This document shows positions 10,716-20,572 of a stretch of DNA of 62,905 nucleotides, in pieces. Every line of letters starts with the position of its first letter. The stretch's first letter is position 1. The position numbers and the translations under genes are program-made. The notes under the pieces are model-generated. The model was not told the DNA's origin. It did no database searches and saw only the letters and a program-made list of their open reading frames with translations. Location of the stretch: NCBI RefSeq assembly GCF_028618695.1, contig NZ_JAQIVI010000091.1:26110-89014 (forward strand), written 5' to 3'. Source of the DNA: Natrinema soli. Lineage in GTDB: Archaea > Halobacteriota > Halobacteria > Halobacteriales > Natrialbaceae.

Positions 10716-12215
10716 TTAGTTACTCAGGGGGTTCAATCGGCTAACTGATTCGAGGGTGGCGTAGCGCTCCCAGCCGCCGTAGCGGTCCACGATCGGACCG
10801 CGCGGGATGCTGAGGAACAGGACAAGCGTGCCAGCGACGGTGGCGTTGATTGCGGCGATCGTCGGGACGTCGGCGACCAACCATGGCACGGTGATAATCC
10901 ACACAGCGAGTGGGATATTGAGGAATCGAATCGCACGAGCAGGTTCGGCGGTCGCGATCACGGTGAAGGAGACGACCAGCGAACCCATGAGGTGGCTGCT
11001 GTCGGCCATGAGACCCGAGGTCCCGAAGATGGTCGGCGAGAGCATGAACCAGACGCCCAGCGCCATCGCAACGAGCAACGTCCAGGGGATCGAAACACCC
11101 CAGAACGGCTCGCTAACTGGTGAGTCGCCAATCGGTCGCGTCTCGGTCTCGTCGACGCCAGACTCGTCCTCAGAGATCATTCCGCCCATCCAGAAGGCGG
11201 TCCAGAGGCTGTCTCCCTGGCGCATCAGCCGAACAAGGTATTGTCCCATCGCGACGACCTCGTCAACCGTCAGCGAGATCATCCACAACATGCCGAACGC
11301 CGACAGGAGACAAAGCGTACACCACGTCCCGACCATAATCGGCTGCATGATGACCAATAGTACCTGAACGAAGCCCAGCGGGATCACGACAATGCCGAAG
11401 AAAGTGACCATCCACGGCATGGTGCGCCACCGTCGACGGTCACCCATAAAGGCCATTAAAGCCTCGACGGAGTAGGCAACCGCACCGAGGCCCGCATCAG
11501 AGACCGGGAACGCCGCTGACACCTTCGACGTGAGGATCTGCTCGGTACCTGTGCCATACAGCGGATCCCAGGCGCTACCGATGTACCCGAGTTGGTAGGC
11601 GGCCATGTACCACGAGGCGAAGAAGCCGAATACCCCGAGTACGACGAGCGGTGCGCGTTGTGCGCCTGTCGAGGGGTTATACGACCAGCCCGGGGGAACG
11701 GCCGGCCCCTCCATCTCCGAGCGCATCACGATGAGCACCGTGAATGTAATCACCATGACGCCCACGAGCATGTTGTTGGCGTACGCCGCGGCCGTCGGCG
11801 CCCAGAACGCGATCGGCGAGAACACCAGCCACAGGCCGACGAAGCCGTTGGCATAGTTGGCATAGCCGCTCTCCCGGTAGATCGTGATACCGGCAAGCGC
11901 GATCAAGACAAGTCCGGTGAGAACGGTACCCCAGGTCATCAATGTACTCTCATAGCCCAACGTTGGCGGGCTCACGACGAGCCAGACTCCAAGCGAGATG
12001 ACAGCATACTGGGGCCAGATCTCCTCCGTAGGGTGGGAGAGCATCATGTCGCCTGGACGCATCGATCCGTCACCGTTACCGTCGTTCCGTTCTCGGTCGT
12101 CTTCGTGCTTCCCACTACTATTCTCGTCGTGTAGATCTCTCTTGTTCGCTCTCGAGTGTCGCGCTCCCGGATCGGTCGGTTCTCCGTTCAAGTCGTCGCG
12201 TCTCTCGTCAGTCAT
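10716..12215 (-). CDS. Membrane protein with SPW repeats and a VKOR-like domain
   Basis: A 499-residue polytopic membrane protein. Blocks such as LWLVFSPIAFW and VWFMLSPTIFG are SPW repeats, each a helix pair. The central part (about 170-330) resembles vitamin K epoxide reductase, with the redox pair WCTLC (about 298-302) between helices. VKOR homologues pass electrons between quinones and disulfides. An acidic N terminus of about 65 residues precedes the helices. The ATG overlaps the stop of the GH15 gene (ATGA), and the SDR gene follows 2 bp later, so the three are co-transcribed. Whether it makes disulfides in exported proteins is inference. Confidence 0.8.
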   Translation of the reverse strand: MTDERRDDLNGEPTDPGARHSRANKRDLHDENSSGKHEDDRERNDGNGDGSMRPGDMMLSHPTEEIWPQYAVISLGVWLVVSPPTLGYESTLMTWGTVLTGLVLIALAGITIYRESGYANYANGFVGLWLVFSPIAFWAPTAAAYANNMLVGVMVITFTVLIVMRSEMEGPAVPPGWSYNPSTGAQRAPLVVLGVFGFFASWYMAAYQLGYIGSAWDPLYGTGTEQILTSKVSAAFPVSDAGLGAVAYSVEALMAFMGDRRRWRTMPWMVTFFGIVVIPLGFVQVLLVIMQPIMVGTWCTLCLLSAFGMLWMISLTVDEVVAMGQYLVRLMRQGDSLWTAFWMGGMISEDESGVDETETRPIGDSPVSEPFWGVSIPWTLLVAMALGVWFMLSPTIFGTSGLMADSSHLMGSLVVSFTVIATAEPARAIRFLNIPLAVWIITVPWLVADVPTIAAINATVAGTLVLFLSIPRGPIVDRYGGWERYATLESVSRLNPLSN

Positions 12216-14125
12216 TGGGTATCTGTTCTCTCGGTATCGGTCGGTTGCCGGATGATCTCCTCGCTCAAGCCCTCGTCCTCATTCCACTCGTCGCGTCCGA
12301 GCGGCGCCCGTGACCCACCGCTCGAGCCGTCCGCGTCGGCGAGATAGAGGACGCTATTGATGAGTCCAATGTGACTGTACGCCTGTGGGAAGTTGCCACG
12401 CTGTTCGCCGGTTTCGGGATCGATCGCCTCGGCAAACAACCCGAGCGGGCTGGCGTACTCAAGGACGGACTCGAAGCGATCGGTCGCTTCGTCGTTCCGC
12501 CCCGCCAGCGCGAGTGCCATGACGAGCCAGAATGAGCAGACGACGAACGGACTCGCCTCACCAGGGAGCCCGTCGTCGCCTTCGTAGCGCCGGACGAGGC
12601 CGTCGTCGGTCGCCAGGCGGTTGATCGTCGCGTCGATCGTGCCCTGGACGCGAGCGTCATCGGGGGGAAGGAAGCCCACGACCGGAATGAGCAGGTTCGC
12701 CGCGTCAAGCGTCTCGTCGCCGAACGCTTGGACGAAGCTGTCCACACGCTCGCTGTATCCGCGCTCGAGGATCGCGTCGCGAACGTCCTCGCGGCACGTC
12801 CTCCAGCGCTCGAGTGGAGCTGACACGTCGTCGCCGGCAGCCTCAGCGAGCTTAATCCCGCGATCCAGTGCTGCCCAGCACATCACTTTCGAGTAGACGT
12901 ACTGTTGTGGGTCATCGCGGGGCTCCCAGATGCTGGCGCCGGGCTGGTCCCATCCCTCGCAGACGTAGTCGATGAGATCGCATATGACCGCCCAGTCGTC
13001 GGTCGTCACTGCCTCGCCGTAACGAACGCTCTCGTAGATCGCGAGGATCAATTCGCCGTAGACATCGAGCTGGCGCTGCTGGCGGGCCGCGTTGCCAACG
13101 CGAACGGGGGCCGATCCGCGATAACCCTCGAGGTGATCAAGGATGCACTCTTCGAGGTCGTCGCCGCCATGAAGCCCGTAGACCGGTGGGATTTCGGCGG
13201 GGTCGTGATCCCGGCAATGGTCGAGACAGAGCTGGAAGTACGAGCGCGCCTCGTCGAGGTGGTCCAGTTCGGCCATCGCCTGGACCGTGAAGGCCGCGTC
13301 GCGGATCCAGTTGAACCGGTAGTCCCAGTTGCGGACGCCGCCGAGGTTCTCGGGGAGCGAGGTTGTCGGCGCCGCACACACCGCGCCTGTCTCCCGGTGG
13401 ATGAGGAGTTTGAGGACAAGTGACGACCGAACCGCCAGGTCGTGCCACGGGCCGCCAATAGGACAGGCCGTACCGTCGCAGTCATGGCTCCATGCCCGCC
13501 AGTAGTCAACAACGCCCTCGAAGGTCTCCCCATGTCGTGACGGTTCAAGCGGGATCGCCTCGCCGTAGCCGAGGACCAGCCAGCGCGTCTCACCGGCCTC
13601 GAGTGTCACTGTCGCGCTCGCCTCGTGGCTGTCGGTCGACGGTTCAAGCGGCATGTCGCTTGAGAGGACGGCCTGCTCGTCAGCACCGATCGCGACGACG
13701 CCGTCGGCAGCCGGTTCGACGGCGGGTACGTCCCGTGCGTAGTCGAACCGCGGCTCGAATGCGACCTCGAACTCAAGTGGGCCATTGTCACAGTCCAGCT
13801 TCCGGTAGATGGCGGGCTGCCGGTCGGCCGATCTGGTCGCCTCGGTGACCGGCATGAAGTCCGTTACTGTCGCGCTGCCGTCAGCGGTCTGGAACGTCGT
13901 CTCGAGGACGGCAGTCCGATCGCGATACCGTTGGACGGACTCGAACGACTGCGTCGGGTGGACAACGAAGCGACCGCCGCGATCGGCGTCGAGTATCGCG
14001 GCGAAGACGCTCGGCGACTCGACGTGCGGGAACGGACACCAATCGATCGAGCCGTCACGGCCGACGAGGGCGACCGTATTCCCGTCGCCGATCGCGCCGT
14101 ACTCCGTGAGTTGTTTGTACTGCAT
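12212..14125 (-). CDS. Glycoside hydrolase family 15 protein (glucoamylase/trehalase-like)
   Basis: A 637-residue soluble enzyme expected to hydrolyse alpha-glucosidic bonds, either trehalose or oligosaccharides. The N terminus, YGAIGDGNTVALVGRDGSID, is the usual start of GH15 trehalase-like proteins, which have a beta-sandwich followed by an (alpha/alpha)6 barrel. The barrel signature GGVRNWDYRFNWIRDA is near residue 270, and a later block reads YVYSKVMCWAALDRG. The ATG at 14125 fits the family N terminus; an in-frame ATG at 14182 would add 19 uncharacteristic residues. It is first in the operon with the SPW-VKOR and SDR genes, a grouping suited to osmolyte or sugar turnover. Confidence 0.88.
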   Translation of the reverse strand: MQYKQLTEYGAIGDGNTVALVGRDGSIDWCPFPHVESPSVFAAILDADRGGRFVVHPTQSFESVQRYRDRTAVLETTFQTADGSATVTDFMPVTEATRSADRQPAIYRKLDCDNGPLEFEVAFEPRFDYARDVPAVEPAADGVVAIGADEQAVLSSDMPLEPSTDSHEASATVTLEAGETRWLVLGYGEAIPLEPSRHGETFEGVVDYWRAWSHDCDGTACPIGGPWHDLAVRSSLVLKLLIHRETGAVCAAPTTSLPENLGGVRNWDYRFNWIRDAAFTVQAMAELDHLDEARSYFQLCLDHCRDHDPAEIPPVYGLHGGDDLEECILDHLEGYRGSAPVRVGNAARQQRQLDVYGELILAIYESVRYGEAVTTDDWAVICDLIDYVCEGWDQPGASIWEPRDDPQQYVYSKVMCWAALDRGIKLAEAAGDDVSAPLERWRTCREDVRDAILERGYSERVDSFVQAFGDETLDAANLLIPVVGFLPPDDARVQGTIDATINRLATDDGLVRRYEGDDGLPGEASPFVVCSFWLVMALALAGRNDEATDRFESVLEYASPLGLFAEAIDPETGEQRGNFPQAYSHIGLINSVLYLADADGSSGGSRAPLGRDEWNEDEGLSEEIIRQPTDTERTDTQ

Positions 14126-14209
14126 GAGTGTGTGGCTTTGTGGTGTTTTAGTACTCAGATCGATCGCTCGGTTGTCTGGCAATACCTCGATTATGGACGG
14201 GTACGATCT

Positions 14210-14584
14210 TTATTCGGCAGTCATACGAAAAGACTCGTTGCGGCCGACAGCAGTTGCGATGTATATATTATAGCTTCCAATGCCCGCCACGACAGTTCCT
14301 GAGACGACGTCGTTCCACAGTATCGGGCTCTCAAGACCAAGGGCGAACGGTGCAACAATGAGCCAGCATCCGAGAACTGTGACAAATCCTGCGCCACGTG
14401 CGCTCACGGACTGTCGTCTGAGCGCTTTCGTGTAATTGTAGCCGGCAACGAGGGCGATCGCAGCACCGACGAGCACATCATTCCAGCGGCCGGCTGCCGG
14501 CGCATCGAGAACGAACGGTGCCACAATCAGCCAGCAGCCGAGCGCACTGTTGCCGCCGGCGGTGAGTTTCATCATCGTATTCAT
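14210..14584 (-). CDS. Small SPW-repeat membrane protein
   Basis: A 124-residue membrane protein with two similar halves. Each starts with GCWLIVAPF (residues about 16-24 and 71-79) and ends in a W-N-D-V turn followed by a helix, giving four helices. This is the SPW-repeat pattern also seen in the neighbouring 499-residue protein. The function of SPW proteins is unknown. It lies upstream of the GH15 operon on the same strand, with 84 bp between. Confidence 0.75.
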   Translation of the reverse strand: MNTMMKLTAGGNSALGCWLIVAPFVLDAPAAGRWNDVLVGAAIALVAGYNYTKALRRQSVSARGAGFVTVLGCWLIVAPFALGLESPILWNDVVSGTVVAGIGSYNIYIATAVGRNESFRMTAE

Positions 14585-14656
14585 TCGTCGGTGCCCATAT
14601 TCGGGTCGTCGAAAGCGATTGGCGCTTATATCGACGAATCGCGGTGGATTGGGGCC

Positions 14657-15013
14657 TCAGGCCGATGCCATGTCTCGACAGGAGTCGGCACACTCCTGTA
14701 GCACATCAGCACAGACTTGGCAATGTTCAGCATCGAATTGGTCACACTCGTCCGCACACTCTTCACAGGCATCGGCGCAAATGCCTGCGAGATCGCTACT
14801 GTACCCGGAATCACGGACCATGAACCGAGCGTGCGTAGTCGTAAGATCGGCAACGTCTCGACACAATTCAATACAGCGTGCCATCTCCTCATCGCCCATC
14901 TGGATGCATTCGTCGGCGCACCACTCACAGGCTTGGGCCGCCTCGAAGCAGTTGTCAATACACTCAGCCATTCGGTCGTTCTCGCTGACGTGGTCGATTT
15001 CGGTCAGTGCCAT
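14657..15013 (-). CDS. Cys-rich four-helix-bundle protein, copper-storage (Csp/DUF326) like
   Basis: A 118-residue soluble protein with 15 cysteines, many in CxxxC and CxxC spacing (CFEAAQACEWCADEC, CADACEECADEC, CQVCADVLQECADSC). This matches cytosolic copper-storage proteins, in which a four-helix bundle lines its core with Cys thiolates that bind many Cu(I) ions. No signal peptide is visible, so it should act in the cytoplasm, buffering copper that the CopA/CopB pumps export. It is monocistronic on the minus strand. Confidence 0.85.
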   Translation of the reverse strand: MALTEIDHVSENDRMAECIDNCFEAAQACEWCADECIQMGDEEMARCIELCRDVADLTTTHARFMVRDSGYSSDLAGICADACEECADECDQFDAEHCQVCADVLQECADSCRDMASA

Positions 15014-15466
15014 TGCACTCGATCCGTCGACGACAACCGACTTTGTTATCCATACCGCATGACAATCCGACTAAACAGTGAGGAGTAATACTCACACCAA
15101 GTCCCAGGGTGTGACTAATCGGTGAGGCCGTTGCAGAAATTGTTGTAGTGAGTTAAATCGGCGGTTTCTTCGGCGCATAGCTGAGCCAGTCCCCACTCCA
15201 TCCCCTAATGCAGTATTAGCGTTGAATGATGAGACACCTCTTGAAAGGACTTCGACTGTGAAGTTGAACTGCCCACAAAACGTTGCCGATGTTCTGAAGA
15301 GTGCACACGAGCCTACTCTTGTGACGTTGGGAACGATACCGGGAGTCCGATCACCGACATCAGTCCCACGAGCGGGCCATTCCGTGCGCGGGGATGTTCG
15401 TACTGCCGTGCCATCGATGCAATCTCAGGCCGTAGTTTAACGATTCGGAAACCCATAGGTCATTGT
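15014..15466. other. Gap with a degenerate coding remnant
   Basis: No convincing complete gene. On the minus strand, an open frame ending at 15115 reads like the end of a protein (LAQLCAEETADLTHYNNFCNG) with no start, probably gene debris. A 72-codon plus-strand frame at 15222-15440 has no recognisable features or ribosome-binding site. Confidence 0.4.
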
Positions 15467-15769
15467 ATGATACCCCCTGACATTCAGCTCCTCGGTATCC
15501 CTTTTGCACTCGTCACCGGTACTGGCGCCGGGGTGTTCGCGCTCCTGTCATGGGGCATTTTCCGAGACTCACCATTCGGTTTGGCAATTGCTCTTCTCTC
15601 ACTCGTGATGGTCATTTTGACGATATACCACACAATGTTGCTCATCGTTGGGCCAGATACGCTGGTCCTGCACGTGCTTCGAAGCGCAGCAAACACGATT
15701 ATTGCAATATTCCTTGGCCTGCTGATACTTAGACACTACCAGATTCAACAGCGTCAGTCACTGGGGTGA
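15467..15769 (+). CDS. Small three-helix membrane protein
   Basis: A 100-residue hydrophobic protein with about three transmembrane helices (FALVTGTGAGVFALLSWGIF; LAIALLSLVMVILTIYHTML; a third near 72-90). No family recognised. It ends 6 bp before the next gene, a membrane-anchored winged-helix protein, so the two probably form an operon. Many haloarchaea pair such a small membrane protein with a DNA-binding partner, but no role is known. Confidence 0.7.
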   Translation: MIPPDIQLLGIPFALVTGTGAGVFALLSWGIFRDSPFGLAIALLSLVMVILTIYHTMLLIVGPDTLVLHVLRSAANTIIAIFLGLLILRHYQIQQRQSLG

Positions 15770-15775
15770 GTTGTC

Positions 15776-16357
15776 GTGGACGGACTGACACCCTTCGCCG
15801 GATATAATCTAGCAGTCGGAATTGTGGTTGCGCTCGAGTTGTTGTATTTCCTCTGGCTTGAGGAATCAGTGACGGCGTACCGACGGTTCATGCTCCTCAC
15901 GGTCGCCGGATTGGTCTTAGCCGTAATCGGCGGACCAATCACTGAACTGTTTGCGCCATCTCTCATCCATTGGGTTCACGGGATTGCTGCACTCCTGGTC
16001 ATCCTCGGCTTTTATGATCCTGTATTGAACGATGTCCGAACAACAGAGTGGGCACGGGTATTACTGAACGATCCCGACCGTATACGTCAACAGGATGACT
16101 GGATGACGCCGATGGACGATAAAATCTTGGAGATGATGCACGGTACCAATCTGACACTGACACCGTCGATTGTCGCATTCAATACCGGCTTCAGTCAGAA
16201 AGAGGTGAACCGTCGCTTGATCAAATTAGCTGACCACGGGTTCGTTGAAAAGATCGAACGAGGAAAGTATCGGCTGACTCGACGTGGAGAACAATATCTT
16301 TGCGGACAGTTTGACACAGTTTCGATAACAGATGATGAAACTGGTGTTCAGAGTTAG
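15776..16357 (+). CDS. Membrane-anchored winged-helix protein
   Basis: A 193-residue protein starting with GTG. The first 85 residues contain three hydrophobic helices. Residues about 110-180 form a winged helix (MDDKILEMMHGTNLTLTPSIVAFNTGFSQKEVNRRLIKL...GFVEKIERGKYRLTRRG). Such proteins are thought to pass a membrane signal to DNA. It follows the small membrane protein by 6 bp. The target is unknown. A different membrane/winged-helix protein, with the order of domains reversed, lies at 43528-44121. Confidence 0.75.
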   Translation: MDGLTPFAGYNLAVGIVVALELLYFLWLEESVTAYRRFMLLTVAGLVLAVIGGPITELFAPSLIHWVHGIAALLVILGFYDPVLNDVRTTEWARVLLNDPDRIRQQDDWMTPMDDKILEMMHGTNLTLTPSIVAFNTGFSQKEVNRRLIKLADHGFVEKIERGKYRLTRRGEQYLCGQFDTVSITDDETGVQS

Positions 16358-16457
16358 GTGTTTTTATATTCTTCTTCGTTACGACGGGCAAGGATCCCAC
16401 AATGCGGGTCTCAGCTATACTAACCCTCCAAAGATGATTCTTAGTTATAGAAATAAA

Positions 16458-17453
16458 TCAATTTAGAGGGGGCCATTGTCGAACATCAGAATTGATAAGA
16501 CCGAGCAAGAGCTGTCGATGTTCGCTCAACTCCTCAAGAGACGAGAAGAATGCATCGTCGGAGACTGTTGGCACATTTTTGTCCCGTAAGAGATCCAGAT
16601 TTGGTGGTGGCGGAGTACTATCTGCAGGATCAACGAACGTTTGATTAAGCGTTCTAAGGTAATTTTGAACGCTTGTCCATGCACTCTGGATAAGAACTTC
16701 GTCGGGCTTAACTTCTTCTGAGACCCCAAATTGAAGTGTAGTTAGTAATTCATTTAGAATTGCGACACTAACTACAGCCGCCTGGTTGGTTTGCTGGCTG
16801 TAGAAATAATGGAGGATCGGATACGCCTTGTGGTTCGTTGTAAGGGTATTAAGTTGTGTTGTGATCGTGTTTAGCGGTAGGTCAAGTCCTCGGAACTCTT
16901 CTCCGTCCCAACTCGTTCGTAGAATTTCTTCGCTTTGCGTTCCAAGTCCGCTCACGGTACTGGCGAACGAACGTTTCTGTGTGACAGCATCGAGAAGCGA
17001 GAGCATATATGTTATACTTAATGTTATAAAAAGAAGGCCACTAGCTGACGAAAGGATAGTTGTCAGCTGCCAAATACCCTTTCTCGGAACGAGATCTCCC
17101 ATTCCGAGCGTGAAGATTGTATATCCGGTGAAGTAGATTCGATCGGACCATGAGATCGGTCCCCGATGAAGCGTATCGATGAGAGCATTCTCGGCACTGG
17201 CAAAAATTAACGTCCAACCACTCCACAGGAGTACAATCCACATTGTGAGTCCTATGATAAGGATTAACGGCCCTGACAGGCTGAGAATACGGACATTCTG
17301 AGTCCCGATCTTCCGTAGCAGCACCCACGTCCATGCCATCAATAAGGACGTTAGTGGACCAGCGCCTTCTGCAATCCAGAGCGTTGTCCAAAGGAGATCT
17401 ACTGCGACACTCACAACCAGAATAGTACCAAGAACGAGATATATGACATTCAT
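16458..17453 (-). CDS. Two-pore-helix-type potassium/ion channel
   Basis: A 331-residue membrane protein with four or five N-terminal hydrophobic helices and the pore segment TGYTIFTLGMGDLVP (about 111-125), whose TLGMGD is a potassium-channel-like selectivity filter (T-x-G-x-G-D). The remaining 170 residues are soluble and helical. It should conduct K+ or another monovalent cation across the cytoplasmic membrane. The gene is AT-richer than its neighbours, compatible with recent acquisition. It stands alone, with about 230 bp between its start and the end of copB2. Confidence 0.75.
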   Translation of the reverse strand: MNVIYLVLGTILVVSVAVDLLWTTLWIAEGAGPLTSLLMAWTWVLLRKIGTQNVRILSLSGPLILIIGLTMWIVLLWSGWTLIFASAENALIDTLHRGPISWSDRIYFTGYTIFTLGMGDLVPRKGIWQLTTILSSASGLLFITLSITYMLSLLDAVTQKRSFASTVSGLGTQSEEILRTSWDGEEFRGLDLPLNTITTQLNTLTTNHKAYPILHYFYSQQTNQAAVVSVAILNELLTTLQFGVSEEVKPDEVLIQSAWTSVQNYLRTLNQTFVDPADSTPPPPNLDLLRDKNVPTVSDDAFFSSLEELSEHRQLLLGLINSDVRQWPPLN

Positions 17454-17684
17454 TTTATTTCACCTCATGAGTTAGTGCTATCATGTACGGATATTGCTCG
17501 AGTATTGGGTAACATTGTGGCTTGAACACGCAACTCGAGAAATTGAGAGTATGTAGGATCTGGTCAAATGGTCGGTCAGAAAAATATCAGTTGGCACAGC
17601 AGAGAGTAGGCTGTTGCGAACCATTCAGAGGTCTTGTCCACAGTCATCAAGTACGTATAACGGCCAACAGCGAGTTCACTCTCG

Positions 17685-19955
17685 TCAGTCTGCCGGTTGT
17701 GGTTTTTGCGGTGCGGACACGCCTGACAGACTCGGAAGGTCGAGATCGACTCGACGAAGGAACTGGGCGTTGATCGCGACGATAACGGTACTGAGTGACA
17801 TGAGCAGCGCACCGACTGCAGGAGAGAGGAGGATTCCGATCGGCGCAAGAACCCCTGCCGCAAGCGGAAGGGCGAACACGTTGTAGCCAGCAGCCCAAAC
17901 GAGATTCTCCTGCATCTTCCGGTAACTCGCCTTACTCAGCTTCACGAGGCGGACGACGTCCATCGGATTGTTCTGGACGAGGATAATATCTGCCGACTGG
18001 ACAGCGACGTCCGTTCCAGATCCGATGGCAATACCAATGTCGGCACGCGTCAGTGCAGGCGCATCGTTGACCCCGTCACCGACCATTGCGACGAATTTGC
18101 CCTGTTCTTGGAGTTCGGTCACCTTTTTGTCCTTGTCCTCAGGCAGCACCTCCGCGAAGACCGTGTCAATGCCGAGGTCGTCAGCGACCGCACGGGCGAC
18201 ATCCTCGGAGTCCCCAGTCAGCATCGCGACTTCGAGACCGAGTTCATGGAGCGCGTCAATGACCTGGTAGCTCTCTTCCCGGACGATGTCTGCAAGCGCT
18301 AACGCTGCGATGGGTTCGTCCTTGCGAACCAGATAGACCACTGTCTGTGCGTTTTCGCCGGCCTGGTCTGTGAACGTCCGCAACTCGGACGGGATGTCAG
18401 CCTCGAGGTGTGACAGGAGATTCGGACCGCCAACGTGCACCGTGTCGCCGTCGACGGACGCGCGCACACCGCGACCCTTGAGCGCCTCAAAGTCCGTGGC
18501 ACTCGGCGGAGCAATCCCCTTCTCGTCGGCAGCCTCGCGAACCGCCTGTGCGACCATGTGTTCGGAGTCGCTCTCGACGGCTGCGGCCAGTGCTAGTGCG
18601 TCTTTCTCGTCGACGTCGTCAACGGTTTCGACGTCGACCACGCCTTGTTCGCCTTTTGTGAGCGTCCCTGTCTTGTCGAAAATGACTGTGTCAAGTTCTC
18701 GAGCTTGCTCCATCGCGATTCGGTCACGGATCAGCATTCCGTTCCGTGCTGCCAGCGAGGTATTGATCGCAACGACCAGCGGAATGGCAAGTCCGAGCGC
18801 ATGTGGGCAGGCGATCACCAGTACGGTCACGACCCGTTCAATGACCGTCGCATTGAACGAGACGGCGACGGTCCACGCAATGGCGGTCACGACTGCGGCA
18901 GCCAACGCGATGTAAAAAAGCCAGCCCGCTGCTCTGTCAGCAAGCATCTGGGTCTGGGACTTGCTCTCCTGCGCTTCTTCAACGAGACGCATAATACCTG
19001 CTAGCGTAGTCTCCTCGCCTGTGGCACTGATCTGGACGCGAAGACTCCCGTCACCGTTGATCGTCCCGCCGATCACCTCGTCACCTGGTTCTTTCGAGAC
19101 CGGTTTTGATTCACCAGTAATCATCGACTCATTTACGTCAGAATCGCCCTCCTCGACGACGCCGTCGGCGGGGATGCTCGCACCGGGACGAACTAAAACG
19201 AGATCCCCCTCTTCAAGTTCGTCTACGGGAATTTCTTCGGTATCTCCGTCCTCAGTGAGACGCTCGGCAGTGTCGGGAAGGAGTTTTGCAAGTTCATCAA
19301 GTGCACTGGAGGCCCGTCGGACCGACCGCATCTCGATCCAGTGGCCGAGCAGCATGATGTCGATGAGCGTCACCAGTTCCCAGAAGAAGGCCGACTCGGT
19401 CGGCAGGGCAACGCTCGCGAGGCTGTAGATGAATGCAACGGTAATCGCCATCGAGATGAGTGTCATCATCCCCGGTGTGCGGTCCTTGAGTTCTGGCACC
19501 GCCATCTGGAGAAACGGCACGCCACCATAAACGAAGACGATCACCGCGAAGACGGGATTGATCCACTCGCTTCCGGGAAACGCTGGCACCGAAAAGCCGA
19601 GCCACGCCTGGAGCGTTTCGCTGTAGAGTAGTACAGGAATCGAAAGCAGGGTTGAGACGAAAAAGCGCCGCCGGAACATTTGCTCGTGACCTTTGTGCAT
19701 TCCGCCATTACCGCCATGACCCTCGTGATCACCACTATTGGCTCCGTGACCTATCCCGTGTTCGTACTTCTCGTCGACCTCGCGCTCGCCCTCATCTGCG
19801 TCTTCGGCTTCCTCTTCAAGCATCGACTGTTCAACGCGCGGTTCCTCTTGTTCGTCATCAGATCCCTGCCCGCCTGCGTGTTCGTCATGGTCGCTTTGAC
19901 CCGAGTGATGATTAGAGGAGTCTCTGTCGCCGGGTGTCTCTCTGTGATCGTCCAT
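17685..19955 (-). CDS. copB: Copper/silver P1B-type ATPase, CopB (CPH) type, copy 2
   Basis: A 756-residue paralogue of the pump at 6057-8294. The first 95 residues are rich in His, Asp and Glu ([27 protein letters not shown]), replacing HMA domains. Motifs are [14 protein letters not shown] in the sixth-helix position, [13 protein letters not shown] (not SEHP) and [11 protein letters not shown]. From [27 protein letters not shown] onward it matches copy 1 almost residue for residue, while the His-rich N termini differ in length and order. It lacks the TTTGCCTA dyad upstream, so its regulation may differ from copy 1. Confidence 0.94.
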   Translation of the reverse strand: MDDHRETPGDRDSSNHHSGQSDHDEHAGGQGSDDEQEEPRVEQSMLEEEAEDADEGEREVDEKYEHGIGHGANSGDHEGHGGNGGMHKGHEQMFRRRFFVSTLLSIPVLLYSETLQAWLGFSVPAFPGSEWINPVFAVIVFVYGGVPFLQMAVPELKDRTPGMMTLISMAITVAFIYSLASVALPTESAFFWELVTLIDIMLLGHWIEMRSVRRASSALDELAKLLPDTAERLTEDGDTEEIPVDELEEGDLVLVRPGASIPADGVVEEGDSDVNESMITGESKPVSKEPGDEVIGGTINGDGSLRVQISATGEETTLAGIMRLVEEAQESKSQTQMLADRAAGWLFYIALAAAVVTAIAWTVAVSFNATVIERVVTVLVIACPHALGLAIPLVVAINTSLAARNGMLIRDRIAMEQARELDTVIFDKTGTLTKGEQGVVDVETVDDVDEKDALALAAAVESDSEHMVAQAVREAADEKGIAPPSATDFEALKGRGVRASVDGDTVHVGGPNLLSHLEADIPSELRTFTDQAGENAQTVVYLVRKDEPIAALALADIVREESYQVIDALHELGLEVAMLTGDSEDVARAVADDLGIDTVFAEVLPEDKDKKVTELQEQGKFVAMVGDGVNDAPALTRADIGIAIGSGTDVAVQSADIILVQNNPMDVVRLVKLSKASYRKMQENLVWAAGYNVFALPLAAGVLAPIGILLSPAVGALLMSLSTVIVAINAQFLRRVDLDLPSLSGVSAPQKPQPAD

Positions 19956-20572
19956 AAGTTATCCTCGTTAGGGTAGAACACGACAAGGGTATATGGCTTG
20001 CTTGAGGAAGGTGATCCACTAATTGAGAATCAGAATTGGTGGTAAATTTAATTATTTTAATATAGAAATCGACTGAGTGGTCATAAATAAAGGAAGAATT
20101 ACAAATATGTGATGAGGGAACTGTATAGATAAGGTAAACCACGAGATGGGGAGACGATGGTAGTGCGATAGAGACTGTGAAATTACAGTCTAGTATTTTA
20201 TATAATTAGGTATTTTCCGATGAACGGCAAAAATTCGGTACCTTCAGCCAACCTCTCACAAGAAGCGATAATTACAGATGCGTCTGTAGGAGGGAAACAA
20301 CCGCTGAAACGTCGTTCTACAACAGAGACAATTAACTAGACAGTGCCGCTGAACGGTTTAGATCTCGTAGTAGGAAGGTTATATAGGAACAGTAGTGATA
20401 GTACACAATCACTGAACAATAGAGATTCTCTTCATTAGAGGAGGGTACAGAATGAGTTCTATGAGACCAAGTAGTGTTCGCCGCCGCTCGTTTTAATCTT
20501 CGAAAGAAGAAAGCTCCAAGACACGGAACCGGACCTATCCAGCGGCTCAATGGCTCTCAACCTGTAGCTCAG
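19956..20572. other. 617-bp AT-rich gap
   Basis: No recognisable gene. It contains AT-rich stretches (TTTTATATAATTAGG near 20195; GGTTATATAGG near 20378, TATA-like). It also holds a 14-codon ATG frame at 20452-20496 preceded by GAGGAGGG, which is too short to call. Confidence 0.5.

Noticed and set aside
15222..15440. A 72-residue gene
   Set aside because: No motif, poor start context, and no homology-like features; the gap probably holds debris.
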